Positions 15,318 through 22,761 of a stretch of 40,291 nt of DNA are shown piece by piece. Position numbers and translations under genes: made by a program. Positions within the stretch are counted from its first letter, which is position 1. Each line of letters begins with the position of its first letter. The notes under the pieces are model-generated. The model did not search any database, was not told the origin of the DNA, and worked only from the letters and a program-made list of their open reading frames with translations. Source of the DNA: Methanobacteriota archaeon (lineage in GTDB: Archaea; Thermoplasmatota; Poseidoniia; Poseidoniales; Poseidoniaceae); contig PAJM01000008.1 of NCBI GenBank assembly GCA_002706065.1, positions 1 through 40,291 of the forward strand, in the 5' to 3' direction.

Positions 15318-16417
15318 CTGAATCTCCTCTCGTCACCGTAACTGTCTGTGCTCGAGACGGTTCACATTGGGTCAAGGATTGCTTGGATGCAATTCATGCA
15401 CAAACGCATCGACCGTTGGAAATCATCGCTGTGAACGATGGTTCAACAGATTCAACAGGAGCAACCATGGATCAGTGGAAGCAATCGAACATAGACTCAG
15501 AGGTATCGATCACCGTTCTTCATCAGGATGCACTTGGGTTGTCTGCAGGACGGATGGCTGCACTTGAAGCGGCGAACGGTGAATGGGTTGCGATTACCGA
15601 CATCGATGTTCGACCTGAGCAAGATTGGGTCGAACAATTGTTGATTGCAATCACTCCAGTCGATGAAGAAACGATTGTTGCAGTCACTGGAAGAACAATT
15701 TTCCAGACGCATACGGACTTGGTAAGTCGATTCAGAGCAGTTCAAATCGCATCAAAATATCGGAATCGACCACGACGCACTTCGTTAGCGAATGGTCCGT
15801 GTTCAATGTTCAATCGCCAAGCACTGATCGACGTCGGAGGATTCAATCCCGACTGGTACCATGCCGAAGATATGGAAGTCAGTTTACGATTGTTGAATGC
15901 AGGAGGAAGCATTGTGTACGCTCCAGATGCACTTGTATCGCACGTTCCAGAAATAGGTGTGCGTCGTTTTTTGCATAAACGTCGCCGAGATGCTCGCGCA
16001 CACATGCGAATCGTTCGACATTATCCCGCTCGACAACGTTCGGGTCCCGGATTCGATTTTATTGGAAGTGCAGGTATAGCACTGTCAATCTTTCCAATCG
16101 CATTGTTGATGTTGCTCGGTTTAATCCCACTGCTGTTGGAACTCCCATCAGCAGAATCGGTGCAAGAGTTGTGGCAAACACAATTGGCATTTGGTAGTTT
16201 GATGCTTGGAGTGCTGGTCGAATTGATGTTTTGGCGGGGTCCGTTGGGTGTCATCACACGTAGCATGAAGAACGACGGCGGTAGAGGCGGTTTCATACTT
16301 GCAATTTCCGTTCGCATCCTTACCTTGAGGTGGTCGATTGCACTGTGGCAAGGACTGCTGCTTGGTTGCATGGATGCGGTGTTCGCACGAAATGGTCACA
16401 ACAGACTGTTTCGCTGA
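15314..16417 (+). CDS. Family 2 glycosyltransferase with C-terminal membrane helices
   Basis: The 367-aa GT2 protein has VTVTVCARDGSHWVKDCLDA, the nucleotide-sugar motif AVNDGSTDSTG, a D-x-D-like site in AITDIDVRP and a PCSMFNRQALIDVGGF segment. A YHAEDMEVSLRLLNAG motif (the ED..l..R acceptor/catalytic region) follows. Three hydrophobic segments (about 240-268, 285-305, 328-352) anchor it to the membrane. Such enzymes transfer sugars to lipid carriers, glycolipids or surface polymers; the acceptor is unknown. It is translationally coupled to the CoA-synthesis fusion and converges on the membrane-protein gene at 16418. Confidence 0.9.
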   Translation: MTESPLVTVTVCARDGSHWVKDCLDAIHAQTHRPLEIIAVNDGSTDSTGATMDQWKQSNIDSEVSITVLHQDALGLSAGRMAALEAANGEWVAITDIDVRPEQDWVEQLLIAITPVDEETIVAVTGRTIFQTHTDLVSRFRAVQIASKYRNRPRRTSLANGPCSMFNRQALIDVGGFNPDWYHAEDMEVSLRLLNAGGSIVYAPDALVSHVPEIGVRRFLHKRRRDARAHMRIVRHYPARQRSGPGFDFIGSAGIALSIFPIALLMLLGLIPLLLELPSAESVQELWQTQLAFGSLMLGVLVELMFWRGPLGVITRSMKNDGGRGGFILAISVRILTLRWSIALWQGLLLGCMDAVFARNGHNRLFR

Positions 16418-16981
16418 TCACATGACGGTTTCGTCACCAGGTGGTGCTCGGCTTGCTGCGTTGAGAGCAAAGCCGAACGCTACAAGTGTAACAGAAACAG
16501 AGTAAACACCGAGATCAATCCACGCCATGTACATGACACTGTAGCCGATGTAAAATCCAAATCCTAGCAGAAGACACCATGCTCCAACTGCACGCATAAT
16601 GCCACCTTCGGAACCAACCAATGCAGGCCATGTGTCGTTGATGATGAGAGATCGAGCAAATTCAGCAAGACCTCCTTCACCATTGTTGAGTGAACGCAGG
16701 CCAAGACCGAGAAGAGCTAGACATGCTGCAATGAAGATGCCGTCACCGGCGACGAAAGCAGGAGCGTCATCTTTGTTGCCGAATGCTTCAGCGAATGTTT
16801 CGAATGTTAGAAGGCCGCCCCAAGAGACGCGGTAGGTTGGATGAATCAATCCCATCATATTGAGGATGGAGAGTACAAGACCCCATGCTCCGATAGCAAC
16901 GTACCACTTTGAGAGGGTTGCTGAAGGACTGAGGAAAATGACTGATAATCCGCCAGATTCTGTTCGCTCATCACTGCTCAT
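16418..16981 (-). CDS. Small integral membrane protein of unknown function
   Basis: The 187-aa protein has four probable membrane helices: WYVAIGAWGLVLSILNMMGL (about 25-44), GDGIFIAACLALLGLGL, AVGAWCLLLGFGFYIGY and GVYSVSVTLVAFGFALNA. The N-terminus is polar and cytoplasmic-looking. I do not recognise the family. The ATG at 16981 is favoured: TTATAT on the minus strand (17010-17005) lies about 26 nt upstream, and a GGAGGT (16997-16992) precedes it by 10 nt. An in-frame ATG at 16999 would add six residues. Confidence 0.75.
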   Translation of the reverse strand: MSSDERTESGGLSVIFLSPSATLSKWYVAIGAWGLVLSILNMMGLIHPTYRVSWGGLLTFETFAEAFGNKDDAPAFVAGDGIFIAACLALLGLGLRSLNNGEGGLAEFARSLIINDTWPALVGSEGGIMRAVGAWCLLLGFGFYIGYSVMYMAWIDLGVYSVSVTLVAFGFALNAASRAPPGDETVM

Positions 16982-17004
16982 GGACTTGCCGACCTCCATT
17001 TGCC

Positions 17005-17010
17005 ATATAA
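17005..17010 (-). promoter_or_regulatory. TATA-like box for the small membrane protein gene
   Basis: TTATAT on the minus strand lies about 24-29 nt before ATG 16981, in the 40-nt gap after the orc1/cdc6 stop. Confidence 0.4.
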
Positions 17011-17020
17011 GAACAACGAA

Positions 17021-18262
17021 TCAGAGCGGGCGTTGTTGACGATAGCGATTGTTGAACACCGTTCGCATGTTTTCATCAGCATTCATCATGATTTCCTGAG
17101 TCTCAACGTTGCTTGGGATGCAGGAATTAATCTCTTTTGAACGACCATAGCGGCCACGACTACGTGTTCGGGCAGTGATGAGTCCGAGCATATCGAGATT
17201 AGCAATGATTCCAGAGATTCGACGTTGGGTGAGAGAGGGAAGGTTGAGATAGGAACATGCCTGGTCATAGACGTCGTACAGTTGACCAGTCTGAATGTTC
17301 TTCAAGCCGTTTCGTTCGTTGATCAAAACAGCCGCAAGAACAAGTTTCTGTTGTGTCGGTAGACCTGCGATGACCGGTTCGATTTGATCGGCCTCGATTT
17401 GATGCTGTGCCATTCGGACGTGATGTTGCTCGACCTTCTGGTCTCCAAGTTGTTCAGCTTTTTCGGTCGAAACGCGAAGGAGATCAAGAGCACATCGAGC
17501 ATCACCATGTTCTTGAGCAGCGAATGCAGAACAAAGGGCGATAACACCTTCAGATACAACATCCGGAGCGATGGACTCTTCGGATCGTTGACGTAGAATG
17601 TCTTTGAGTTGTTCAGCATCATAAGGAGAGAAGAGGATGTCTTGCTGTCCAAGTCGTGATCGTACTCGAGGGTCAAGGAACTCGGTAAATTTGAGATCGT
17701 TGGAGATGCCTATGACACACGCTCGAGCATCGTTGAGGAAGGAATTGAGATTTGTGAGATTGTAGAGGAGATCATCTCCTGCTTTTCGAACGAGATGATC
17801 AATTTCGTCAAGAACAATCACGTACACGCCTTTTCTTGAATCCATTCGTCGGACAAGTTCTTTGAACACGCGATCTGTTGGCCACCCAGTGAACGGGATT
17901 TCATCAATTTCGTGATCTTCAAGCAGACTGTTTCCAATGTGTGAAAGAACACGGTATTGTGTATCGATTTGGCGACAGTTAACAATCACGGGGGTAATAT
18001 CTCTCCGCATCTGTTCGCCTTTTTCTTTGAGTAGATTGGTGACGTGAAGTGTTACTGCTGTTTTTCCAGCACCCGTTACTCCGTAGAGGATCATGTTGGA
18101 AGGGATGTGTCCGTTCAAGGCTTCAACCAAGTTGAATGCGATTCGTTCGATTTCCTTCTCGCGGTGTGGCATAACCTCAGGCCGATGGCTATGGTGAAGA
18201 ATCTCTTTGTTTGTGAACAAACTGTGTCTGGAGAGCAATGTATCGAAGATGTTTTTCTTCAA
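17021..18262 (-). CDS. orc1: Orc1/Cdc6 replication initiator ATPase
   Basis: The AAA+ protein, 413 aa from the chosen start, binds origin recognition boxes and loads the MCM helicase. It shows RPEVMPHREKEIERIAFNLVEAL, Walker A YGVTGAGKTAVT, Walker B YVIVLDEIDHL, sensor-1 VIGISND and the DPRVRSRL arginine-finger region. EHGDARCALDLLRVSTEKAE is sensor 2, and a C-terminal winged helix spans about 310-390. A TTG start at 18262 is proposed because GGAGG (minus strand 18274-18270) lies 7 nt before it and the protein then begins LKKNIFDTLLSRHSLF, typical of the family. The ATG at 18346 would add 28 low-complexity residues. Upstream DNA is AT-rich and repeat-rich. Confidence 0.93.
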   Translation of the reverse strand: MKKNIFDTLLSRHSLFTNKEILHHSHRPEVMPHREKEIERIAFNLVEALNGHIPSNMILYGVTGAGKTAVTLHVTNLLKEKGEQMRRDITPVIVNCRQIDTQYRVLSHIGNSLLEDHEIDEIPFTGWPTDRVFKELVRRMDSRKGVYVIVLDEIDHLVRKAGDDLLYNLTNLNSFLNDARACVIGISNDLKFTEFLDPRVRSRLGQQDILFSPYDAEQLKDILRQRSEESIAPDVVSEGVIALCSAFAAQEHGDARCALDLLRVSTEKAEQLGDQKVEQHHVRMAQHQIEADQIEPVIAGLPTQQKLVLAAVLINERNGLKNIQTGQLYDVYDQACSYLNLPSLTQRRISGIIANLDMLGLITARTRSRGRYGRSKEINSCIPSNVETQEIMMNADENMRTVFNNRYRQQRPL

Positions 18263-18454
18263 GATTTGGCCTCCATTATATACTCCTCGATTGGGAGGCT
18301 CACCTCCCGTATCGGGATAGTTTCCGTGAGTCCGAGTCCCCCTCATAAGGATGTCCGTTCAAAATAATTGAAGGGCTTTATTATCGGATGAAATACGATT
18401 TTATTTCAGTGCAATGATTTCCGGAAATTCCCTTATTATGGGACAAAAAATATC
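18263..18454. other. AT-rich region upstream of orc1/cdc6 with dyads; candidate origin
   Basis: This 192-bp gap has a perfect 12-bp palindrome ATTTCCGGAAAT (18417-18428), an inverted pair TGAAAT/ATTTCA (18389-18394, 18403-18408), CCC/GGG flanking TTATTAT (18430-18442), and TTATTAT repeated at 18378 and 18433. Bases 18363-18460 are strikingly AT-rich. Archaeal origins often lie beside orc1/cdc6, so this is a candidate, but a clear ORB consensus is not visible here. It must also contain the orc1 promoter; a TATA-like ATATAA occurs at about 18283-18276 on the minus strand. Confidence 0.4.
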
Positions 18455-19249
18455 TCACGTTTCCGCCCGAGACCATGCCGAATTCTGGAAAATCCAGCGG
18501 TCCTCATCTTCAAGATGATGAACGTTCTCAGGATGGTTTGGAATTGTGTTCGTAAGAATTGGTTGGAATTCGGAGCGTGGTGAATCAACAAAGGTGTGCG
18601 TAATGAGAAGTGTGACGTCTGGGTGGCGTTCGGCTAAGTCTTGTATGTCGTCGGGATTGTGATGATGATCGGAGGCAACCCATTGAGGAAGCCCCATCTC
18701 AACGACAGCAAGTTGTGTCTGTCCAATCGCATGTTCGAGATTCTCGCATGGGCCAGAGTCGCCTGAGTGAACAAAAGAGCACCCGTCCGAATGTTGGAAA
18801 CGATAACCGTAGGGGTCGACAGCTTCGACATGCTGCACTCGGAAACGCTCCCAGCCCCAGCCGTCGATTGTACCGGATTGTGTCTCCACGAAACGGATAT
18901 TGTCCATGGCGTCATCCAGGCTCCCGGGAAACGCAAGATCGCACAACAGTTGAAGTCGTTCTCGAACACCACTTGAGCCGACGATTGTGAGGGGTTGTTC
19001 GCCCTCTCGATCGGAAATGTACTTTCGTTCCAGCAAGAGGAATGGTAAGCCAAACACGTGATCGCCATGAAGGTGCGTGACGAAGATGGTTTCGATGTCT
19101 GCTGGAGAGATACCCTCACGACGCAGACTAATCAAGGCTGTTGGGGGGGCATCAATGATATGTTTCCCATCGAAAATGAGGAACGAATGGTATCGAAGAT
19201 GAGGTAAGAAGGCATTTCCTGTGCCAAGCATTCTCACCTCGTGGCTCAT
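18455..19249 (-). CDS. Metallo-beta-lactamase-fold hydrolase, RNase Z-like
   Basis: The 264-aa protein has the RNase Z/ElaC-type fold: MLGTGNAFLPHLRYHSFLI at the start, then the zinc motif THLHGDHVFGLPFLL. SFVHSGDSGPCENL supplies the metal-bridging Asp, and LLITHTF gives the final His. It is shorter than the usual RNase Z (about 305 aa) and lacks an obvious exosite arm, so tRNA 3'-processing is possible but another phosphodiesterase or hydrolase role is equally open. ATG 19249 is chosen; the in-frame start at 19270 is GTG. Confidence 0.83.
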   Translation of the reverse strand: MSHEVRMLGTGNAFLPHLRYHSFLIFDGKHIIDAPPTALISLRREGISPADIETIFVTHLHGDHVFGLPFLLLERKYISDREGEQPLTIVGSSGVRERLQLLCDLAFPGSLDDAMDNIRFVETQSGTIDGWGWERFRVQHVEAVDPYGYRFQHSDGCSFVHSGDSGPCENLEHAIGQTQLAVVEMGLPQWVASDHHHNPDDIQDLAERHPDVTLLITHTFVDSPRSEFQPILTNTIPNHPENVHHLEDEDRWIFQNSAWSRAET

Positions 19250-19444
19250 ACACTCGCCTCTCCAGTCCACTCTTTCAATCCTATGATGCTGGGTTGTGAG
19301 ATTTGGAATGATGGGGGTCTTTTGTTGAAGATGTTACATTCAGCCAGTAGATAGTTGCAGAAGAGGCGTTCTGTGGCCCATTCCTAACCTTCAATTACTT
19401 CCGCCATTAGGGGCAAACGTTCCAACACGGACGAGGGTGGTTAA

Positions 19445-21238
19445 ATGGCTGACAATAACGACAATTCACTCATCATTTTGTTCGGCTCACAAACAGGTAA
19501 TGCCGAAGAACTTGCCGAAGAAACAAAAAAATTGGCTGACAAAGCAGGTTTGGATTCGCATGTCATAGACATGGATGAGTTCAGTGCAGAGTTGCTACCT
19601 CAACACAAGAGGATTTTAATCATCACCTCGACATGGGGCGAGGGTGAGATGCCCGACAACGCTGAAGACCTCTGGGGAGACGTTTGTTCATCAGCACCTT
19701 CACTGAACGGTTCTTATTTTTCAGTATGTGCAATTGGTGATACATCGTACGACGAGTACTGTAAAGCAGGTATCGATTGGGACAACAAGCTGCATGAGTT
19801 GGGTGCAAATCGAACCACTGAGATACAACTTTGTGATGTGGACTACGAACCTGAATGGCAAGTATGGGTCGACAAAGCGATACCGGCAATGGCTGCATTG
19901 GAGATTCCTTTGGAGGTCGTTGTAGAGGTCGCAGAAGAACCAGTAGCAGAAGTTGTCGTGAAAGAAAAGGTGGAGAAGCCCTCGGGCAAATCGGATTGGA
20001 GTGCAAAAAACCCCTACAATTCCACCATTACAGAATGTTACGTTCTCAACGGAGAAGGCTCGAAGAAAGAAACCCGACACATCGTTTTCGATTTGGGTGA
20101 CTCAGGTCTGGATTACAGGGTTGGTGATGCTCTTGGAGTTGTTCCTGAGAACCCGCCCCACATCGTCGAAGAAATTCTCGAACTGCAGGGTTGGGACAGA
20201 GATCAAATGGTGACAACTCACAAAGGAGAGAGGACTCTTTACGATGCGTTGAAGAAAGATTACGAAGTTCACATGGCGAACAAGAAATTCGTGAATTCAT
20301 TGACAGAGAAAATCGTGTCCTCTGGAATGTCAATTTCAATGAACATCGTCAAACGAAGTCGCGATAACCTCAACTGGTCGAGTGATTCTGAAGGTGACTT
20401 ACCCCCTGGTTTGAACGCAAGTATGGCCTCGGACGATCCAGCATCAAAGGTTGCCGCTATCGTTGCGGATTCGAAAGCCATTGAAGATTACCTATGGACC
20501 AGAGATTATGTAGACATCATGCGCGAGTTCAAGGCAAAATATACGCCTGATGAGTTCCTCGAATTAACAGATCGACTCAAACCGCGACTCTACTCCATTG
20601 CTTCTTCTCATGACGCTCACCCAGGGTATGTCGAACTGACAGTCGGTATCGTTCGATTCAATTACCATGATCGACAACGAGGAGGGTTGTGTACTCAATA
20701 CATGGCAGATGAAGTTGTCGTCAATGAAACAGATGTCGGCGTCTTCATGTCTCCTACCAAGTCGTTTCTCCTTCCTGAAGATACCACGACGGACATCATC
20801 ATGGTCGGTCCTGGAACAGGTATCGCACCGTTCCGAGCATTCATGGAGCAACGTGTCCATGACAAAGCGTCTGGCCGCAATTGGCTGTTCTTTGGAGACC
20901 AATCTGCGAAAACAGAATACTACTACAAGGACGAAATAGAGTCTTGGCTTGACGGCGGTGATCTCTACAAGTTTACCACAGCATGGTCTCGAGATCAGGA
21001 AGAGAAAATCTACGTACAACATCGTCTGAAAGAACACGGTGCTGAAGTTTGGGAATGGTTTGAAAACGGTGCATACTTCTACATTTGTGGCGATAAGCAA
21101 TACATGGCAAAAGACGTTCATCGAGCCTTAATTGATATCGCAATCGAACACGGTGGTATGTCGGAAGAGGATGCCACTTTCTTCATCGAGAAGACCATGA
21201 TGAAAGAACAGAAGCGTTACCTGCGTGACGTCTATTGA
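19445..21238 (+). CDS. cysJ: Sulfite-reductase-type NADPH flavoprotein (CysJ-like diflavin reductase)
   Basis: The 597-aa protein has an N-terminal FMN flavodoxin domain (LFGSQTGNAEELAEE, STWGEGEMPDNA), a linker rich in Val/Glu at about 160-185, and an FAD-binding domain with RPRLYSIASS and GGLCTQYMADE. The NADPH domain has GPGTGIAPFRAFMEQR and ICGDKQYMAKDV. It ends KRYLRDVY, almost the same as E. coli CysJ, and the length matches (599 aa). CysJ passes electrons from NADPH to the CysI sulfite reductase. No cysI lies in the window, so it may serve another acceptor. The start has GGTGG 5 nt upstream and begins at the conserved domain. Confidence 0.9.
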   Translation: MADNNDNSLIILFGSQTGNAEELAEETKKLADKAGLDSHVIDMDEFSAELLPQHKRILIITSTWGEGEMPDNAEDLWGDVCSSAPSLNGSYFSVCAIGDTSYDEYCKAGIDWDNKLHELGANRTTEIQLCDVDYEPEWQVWVDKAIPAMAALEIPLEVVVEVAEEPVAEVVVKEKVEKPSGKSDWSAKNPYNSTITECYVLNGEGSKKETRHIVFDLGDSGLDYRVGDALGVVPENPPHIVEEILELQGWDRDQMVTTHKGERTLYDALKKDYEVHMANKKFVNSLTEKIVSSGMSISMNIVKRSRDNLNWSSDSEGDLPPGLNASMASDDPASKVAAIVADSKAIEDYLWTRDYVDIMREFKAKYTPDEFLELTDRLKPRLYSIASSHDAHPGYVELTVGIVRFNYHDRQRGGLCTQYMADEVVVNETDVGVFMSPTKSFLLPEDTTTDIIMVGPGTGIAPFRAFMEQRVHDKASGRNWLFFGDQSAKTEYYYKDEIESWLDGGDLYKFTTAWSRDQEEKIYVQHRLKEHGAEVWEWFENGAYFYICGDKQYMAKDVHRALIDIAIEHGGMSEEDATFFIEKTMMKEQKRYLRDVY

Positions 21239-21246
21239 AGCTTGCT

Positions 21247-21498
21247 TCAATCATCATCAATCTGAAACGCCCAGACAGAGTGCTGCTGGCCATCGACTTC
21301 GATTTTGTTAATGCAGACTACGAACGGTGATTTTCGAAGTGCTCTGGATAAAATGTGTGCCTGAGCAGGTCGTCCTTCTTTGGTTAATGCGTCAATGATT
21401 TCCCGCGTTGTTCGAGGGCCATGCCGTCTCAAATATCCAACGATCCAATCAGCATGTTCACGTTGCAAACGACGTTCTTCTGTCCATCGTCTACGCAT
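21247..21498 (-). CDS. Small winged-helix DNA-binding protein
   Basis: The 83-aa protein begins MRRRWTEERRLQREHADWI. It continues VGYLRRHGPRTTREIIDALTKEGRPAQAHILSRALRKSPFV, a compact winged helix with its recognition helix near residues 43-55. It resembles in plan the small winged-helix protein at 10807. The chosen ATG lies 26 nt from a palindromic TATA box shared with nei. The in-frame TTG at 21513 would add five residues. It could regulate nei or itself (inference). Confidence 0.75.
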   Translation of the reverse strand: MRRRWTEERRLQREHADWIVGYLRRHGPRTTREIIDALTKEGRPAQAHILSRALRKSPFVVCINKIEVDGQQHSVWAFQIDDD

Positions 21499-21520
21499 GG
21501 TTATCGACAGCAAAACACCT

Positions 21521-21528
21521 GTTTAAAC
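21521..21528. promoter_or_regulatory. Symmetric palindromic TATA box shared by two divergent leaderless genes
   Basis: GTTTAAAC is a perfect palindrome centred between 21524 and 21525. The A of the minus-strand ATG (21498) and the A of the plus-strand ATG (21551) are both 26-27 nt from the centre. This is the distance expected from an archaeal TATA box to the start site on each strand. A single TBP site could therefore fire both leaderless genes. Confidence 0.6.
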
Positions 21529-21550
21529 ATCTGTGCTTTCATTAGAAACC

Positions 21551-22369
21551 ATGCCCGAGGGTCCTGAAATACATCGGGCTGCCAGTACCCTGAGGAAAGC
21601 ACTTGAGGGCCAAATCATAACCAACGTAGAATGTCCGTATCAAACCATTCGCAACCAGGAACATCGATTCCTTGGTAAAGAGGTCATTAGCGTTAAAGCA
21701 CGTTCGAAAGCAATGCTGATTCATATTGGAGATGATGTATTGTACAGTCACAATCAACTCTATGGACGTTGGACGGTACGAAAGACAACCAGTAAAGAAC
21801 GCAAAACTAACCGTTCACTCCGGATTAAATTGCAAACTGAATCACATGTCGCTTGCTTGTATTCTGCAACCGATATTGAACTTCTCGAACCTTGGGAAAT
21901 TGAGCAGCACCCCTACATTGCGCGTTTAGGTCCAGATGTCGCCGATCAAGAACTTCAACTCCAACCCGTTCTTGAACAGGTTCAAAATCCAAAATTCGGC
22001 GGTAGGCAACTTTGCCATCTCCTTCTGGATCAATCCTTCCTCGCAGGAGTTGGCAATTACCTTCGAAGTGAAATTTTGTTCAACGCAGGTCTCAATCCGC
22101 ACCGCCGTCTAAAATCCCTCACAACGGCCGAACAATCTCAACTTGCGGAGTCTGCACTTGCGACTACTCAACTCGCCTATGCCCAGAAAGGTGTGACAGT
22201 TGACAAGGACTTGTACGACTTGCTGCGCGAGCAAGGGCTCTCCCGTGGGCAAGCTCGCCATTATGTGTTCACACGAGATGGATTGAGCTGTCACCAATGT
22301 CAACGACTTATCACCCACACTCGATTGAGTGGTCGTCGTTTGGATTATTGTGAACATTGTCAGGTTTAA
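21551..22369 (+). CDS. nei: Endonuclease VIII / Fpg-family DNA glycosylase
   Basis: The 272-aa base-excision-repair enzyme begins MPEGPEIHRAASTL. Pro2 is the Schiff-base nucleophile and Glu3 the catalytic acid. PEGPEI is Nei-like rather than the Fpg-type PELPEV. SFLAGVGNYLRSEILF is the helix-two-turn-helix. The C-terminal zinc finger CHQC-x16-CEHC is intact. The enzyme removes oxidised pyrimidines and nicks the abasic site. Family members are common in bacteria and uncommon in archaea. The upstream in-frame start at 21533 is rejected because the catalytic Pro must follow the initiator Met. The end overlaps the convergent 105-aa gene by 4 nt. Confidence 0.95.
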   Translation: MPEGPEIHRAASTLRKALEGQIITNVECPYQTIRNQEHRFLGKEVISVKARSKAMLIHIGDDVLYSHNQLYGRWTVRKTTSKERKTNRSLRIKLQTESHVACLYSATDIELLEPWEIEQHPYIARLGPDVADQELQLQPVLEQVQNPKFGGRQLCHLLLDQSFLAGVGNYLRSEILFNAGLNPHRRLKSLTTAEQSQLAESALATTQLAYAQKGVTVDKDLYDLLREQGLSRGQARHYVFTRDGLSCHQCQRLITHTRLSGRRLDYCEHCQV

Positions 22370-22683
22370 TCATCATCAACAAAAACTTCAATCGCAAATG
22401 AGTCGTTTTGATGACCCCAATAGCAACGACCGGGTTCATCCTTTTTGATGTAGAAGTATTTCGTTGCAAACTGATCGCCAAATTCTCGATGCGGTTGTTC
22501 GAATTCAATTGCGATGCGTTCACTGTAACCTCCAAGCGAGCCGACGCCCGCTTTTGCTGGTAAACCATCGACCAACACCGAACGGAAAATGAATGGTTTG
22601 CCATTCCCAAGTTGCATGGGATGCGAATCATTCTGTACGATCAAATCTTGTTCTGTTGCGGGGCGTGTTTTGCGTTCTGACAT
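22366..22683 (-). CDS. Uncharacterised 105-aa protein
   Basis: I do not recognise this soluble, acidic protein. It has no membrane helix or metal motif; FIFRSVLVDGLPAKAGVGSL and a beta-rich C-terminus (TKYFYIKKDEPGRCYWG) suggest a small beta domain. ATG 22683 is preceded by GGTGAT with a 3-nt spacer, a clear Shine-Dalgarno. It converges on nei with a 4-nt overlap and is divergent from the biotin carboxylase gene. Confidence 0.7.
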   Translation of the reverse strand: MSERKTRPATEQDLIVQNDSHPMQLGNGKPFIFRSVLVDGLPAKAGVGSLGGYSERIAIEFEQPHREFGDQFATKYFYIKKDEPGRCYWGHQNDSFAIEVFVDDD

Positions 22684-22710
22684 GGTATCACCAAAGGAGC
22701 ATAGCAGGCG

Positions 22711-22738
22711 CTACTTATTAAAAATATTGTAATTAATA
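22711..22738. promoter_or_regulatory. Divergent AT-rich promoter region
   Basis: TAATTAATA (22730-22738) is centred 28 nt before ATG 22762 of the biotin carboxylase gene. A TATA-like TAATAAG on the minus strand (22720-22714) lies about 34 nt before ATG 22683. The stretch between is almost entirely A/T. Confidence 0.45.
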
Positions 22739-22761
22739 AGCAAGAAGCAGAGTCAGACCTC

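Noticed and set aside
20564-21121. 185-codon minus-strand frame inside cysJ
   Set aside because: Lies wholly opposite the conserved FAD/NADPH domains of cysJ and has no motif of its own.
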